Shown: positions 14,457-14,466 of the stretch, in pieces | How the letters are laid out: each line of letters starts with the position of its first letter | Position numbering within the stretch: the stretch's first letter is position 1 | Assembly: GCA_026770585.1 (NCBI GenBank) | Contig: MU646341.1 | Coordinates: forward strand, 137,093 to 151,558 | Direction of reading: 5' to 3' | From: Baffinella frigidus | Lineage: Eukaryota > Cryptophyceae > Cryptomonadales > Baffinellaceae | Length of the DNA stretch: 14,466 bases | Translations under genes and position numbers: made by a program | The notes under the pieces: generated by a model | Databases searched by the model: none | The model's input: the letters and a program-made list of their open reading frames with translations, nothing else | Told to the model about the DNA's origin: nothing

Positions 14457-14466
14457 CTGGGGGGGG

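Overview
The window is nuclear DNA of a eukaryote, most likely a unicellular alga or other protist. It has no operons and no bacterial-type genes. It carries many plant/dinoflagellate-type telomere-like TTTAGGG runs, several microsatellites and minisatellites, and one protein-coding gene split into short exons by repeat-filled introns. TTTAGGG-type repeats occur in green algae and plants, dinoflagellates and some other algae. The very weak 5' splice sites with a near-invariant CAG|G 3' splice site recall dinoflagellate-style introns, but I cannot assign a lineage from sequence alone.

The main gene runs on the minus strand across almost the whole window, from 14456 down to about 1619. Twelve exons of 44-132 bp, read right to left, join with matching phases into one open frame of about 350 codons. 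They encode the nucleotide-binding domain and C-terminal side of an ABCA-type ABC transporter: the strand before Walker A, Walker A (GTNGAGKST), the Q-loop (GYCPQ), the signature (YSGGNKRKL), Walker B (LVVLDEP), the D-loop region ([10 protein letters not shown]), the H-loop (LLTTQFMDE, with Gln where His is usual), and the family-typical [14 protein letters not shown] segment. The transmembrane part must lie beyond the right edge. The left end may be a stop codon at 1619 or a further splice donor.

Most exons are surrounded by truncated copies of themselves inside the introns. Copies on the upstream (5') side keep the 5' edge and acceptor; copies on the downstream side keep the 3' edge and donor. 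Copies of the Walker A exon alternate with a palindromic element whose ends fall exactly at GT and TAG. Copies of the LKTRFG exon alternate with another palindromic element. The ADALG exon copies are embedded in a 21-bp minisatellite.

The rest is dominated by palindromic elements of about 90-350 bp, MITE or foldback-like. Several families share an internal ACTACAC...GTGTAGT core and have 4-bp target-site duplications (AATC, AAGT, AGAC, GGTT, GGGT). Two others have 5-bp duplications (TTGAC, TACTT). Some are nested in a dispersed repeat containing GGTACAAATCC, in each other, or in an exon copy.

Layout from left to right: 1-1620 telomere-like DNA, palindromes and a triply interrupted repeat; 1619-3067 last two exons and their copies; 3068-4295 minisatellites and the LKTRFG exon array; 4296-5881 palindromes; 5882-7512 ADALG and H-loop exons with minisatellite and AT tracts; 7513-9716 telomere-like repeats, Walker B/signature exon, CA tract, palindromes; 9717-12393 short exons, microsatellites and a duplicated block; 12394-14466 duplicated exon blocks, Walker A array and the first visible exon.
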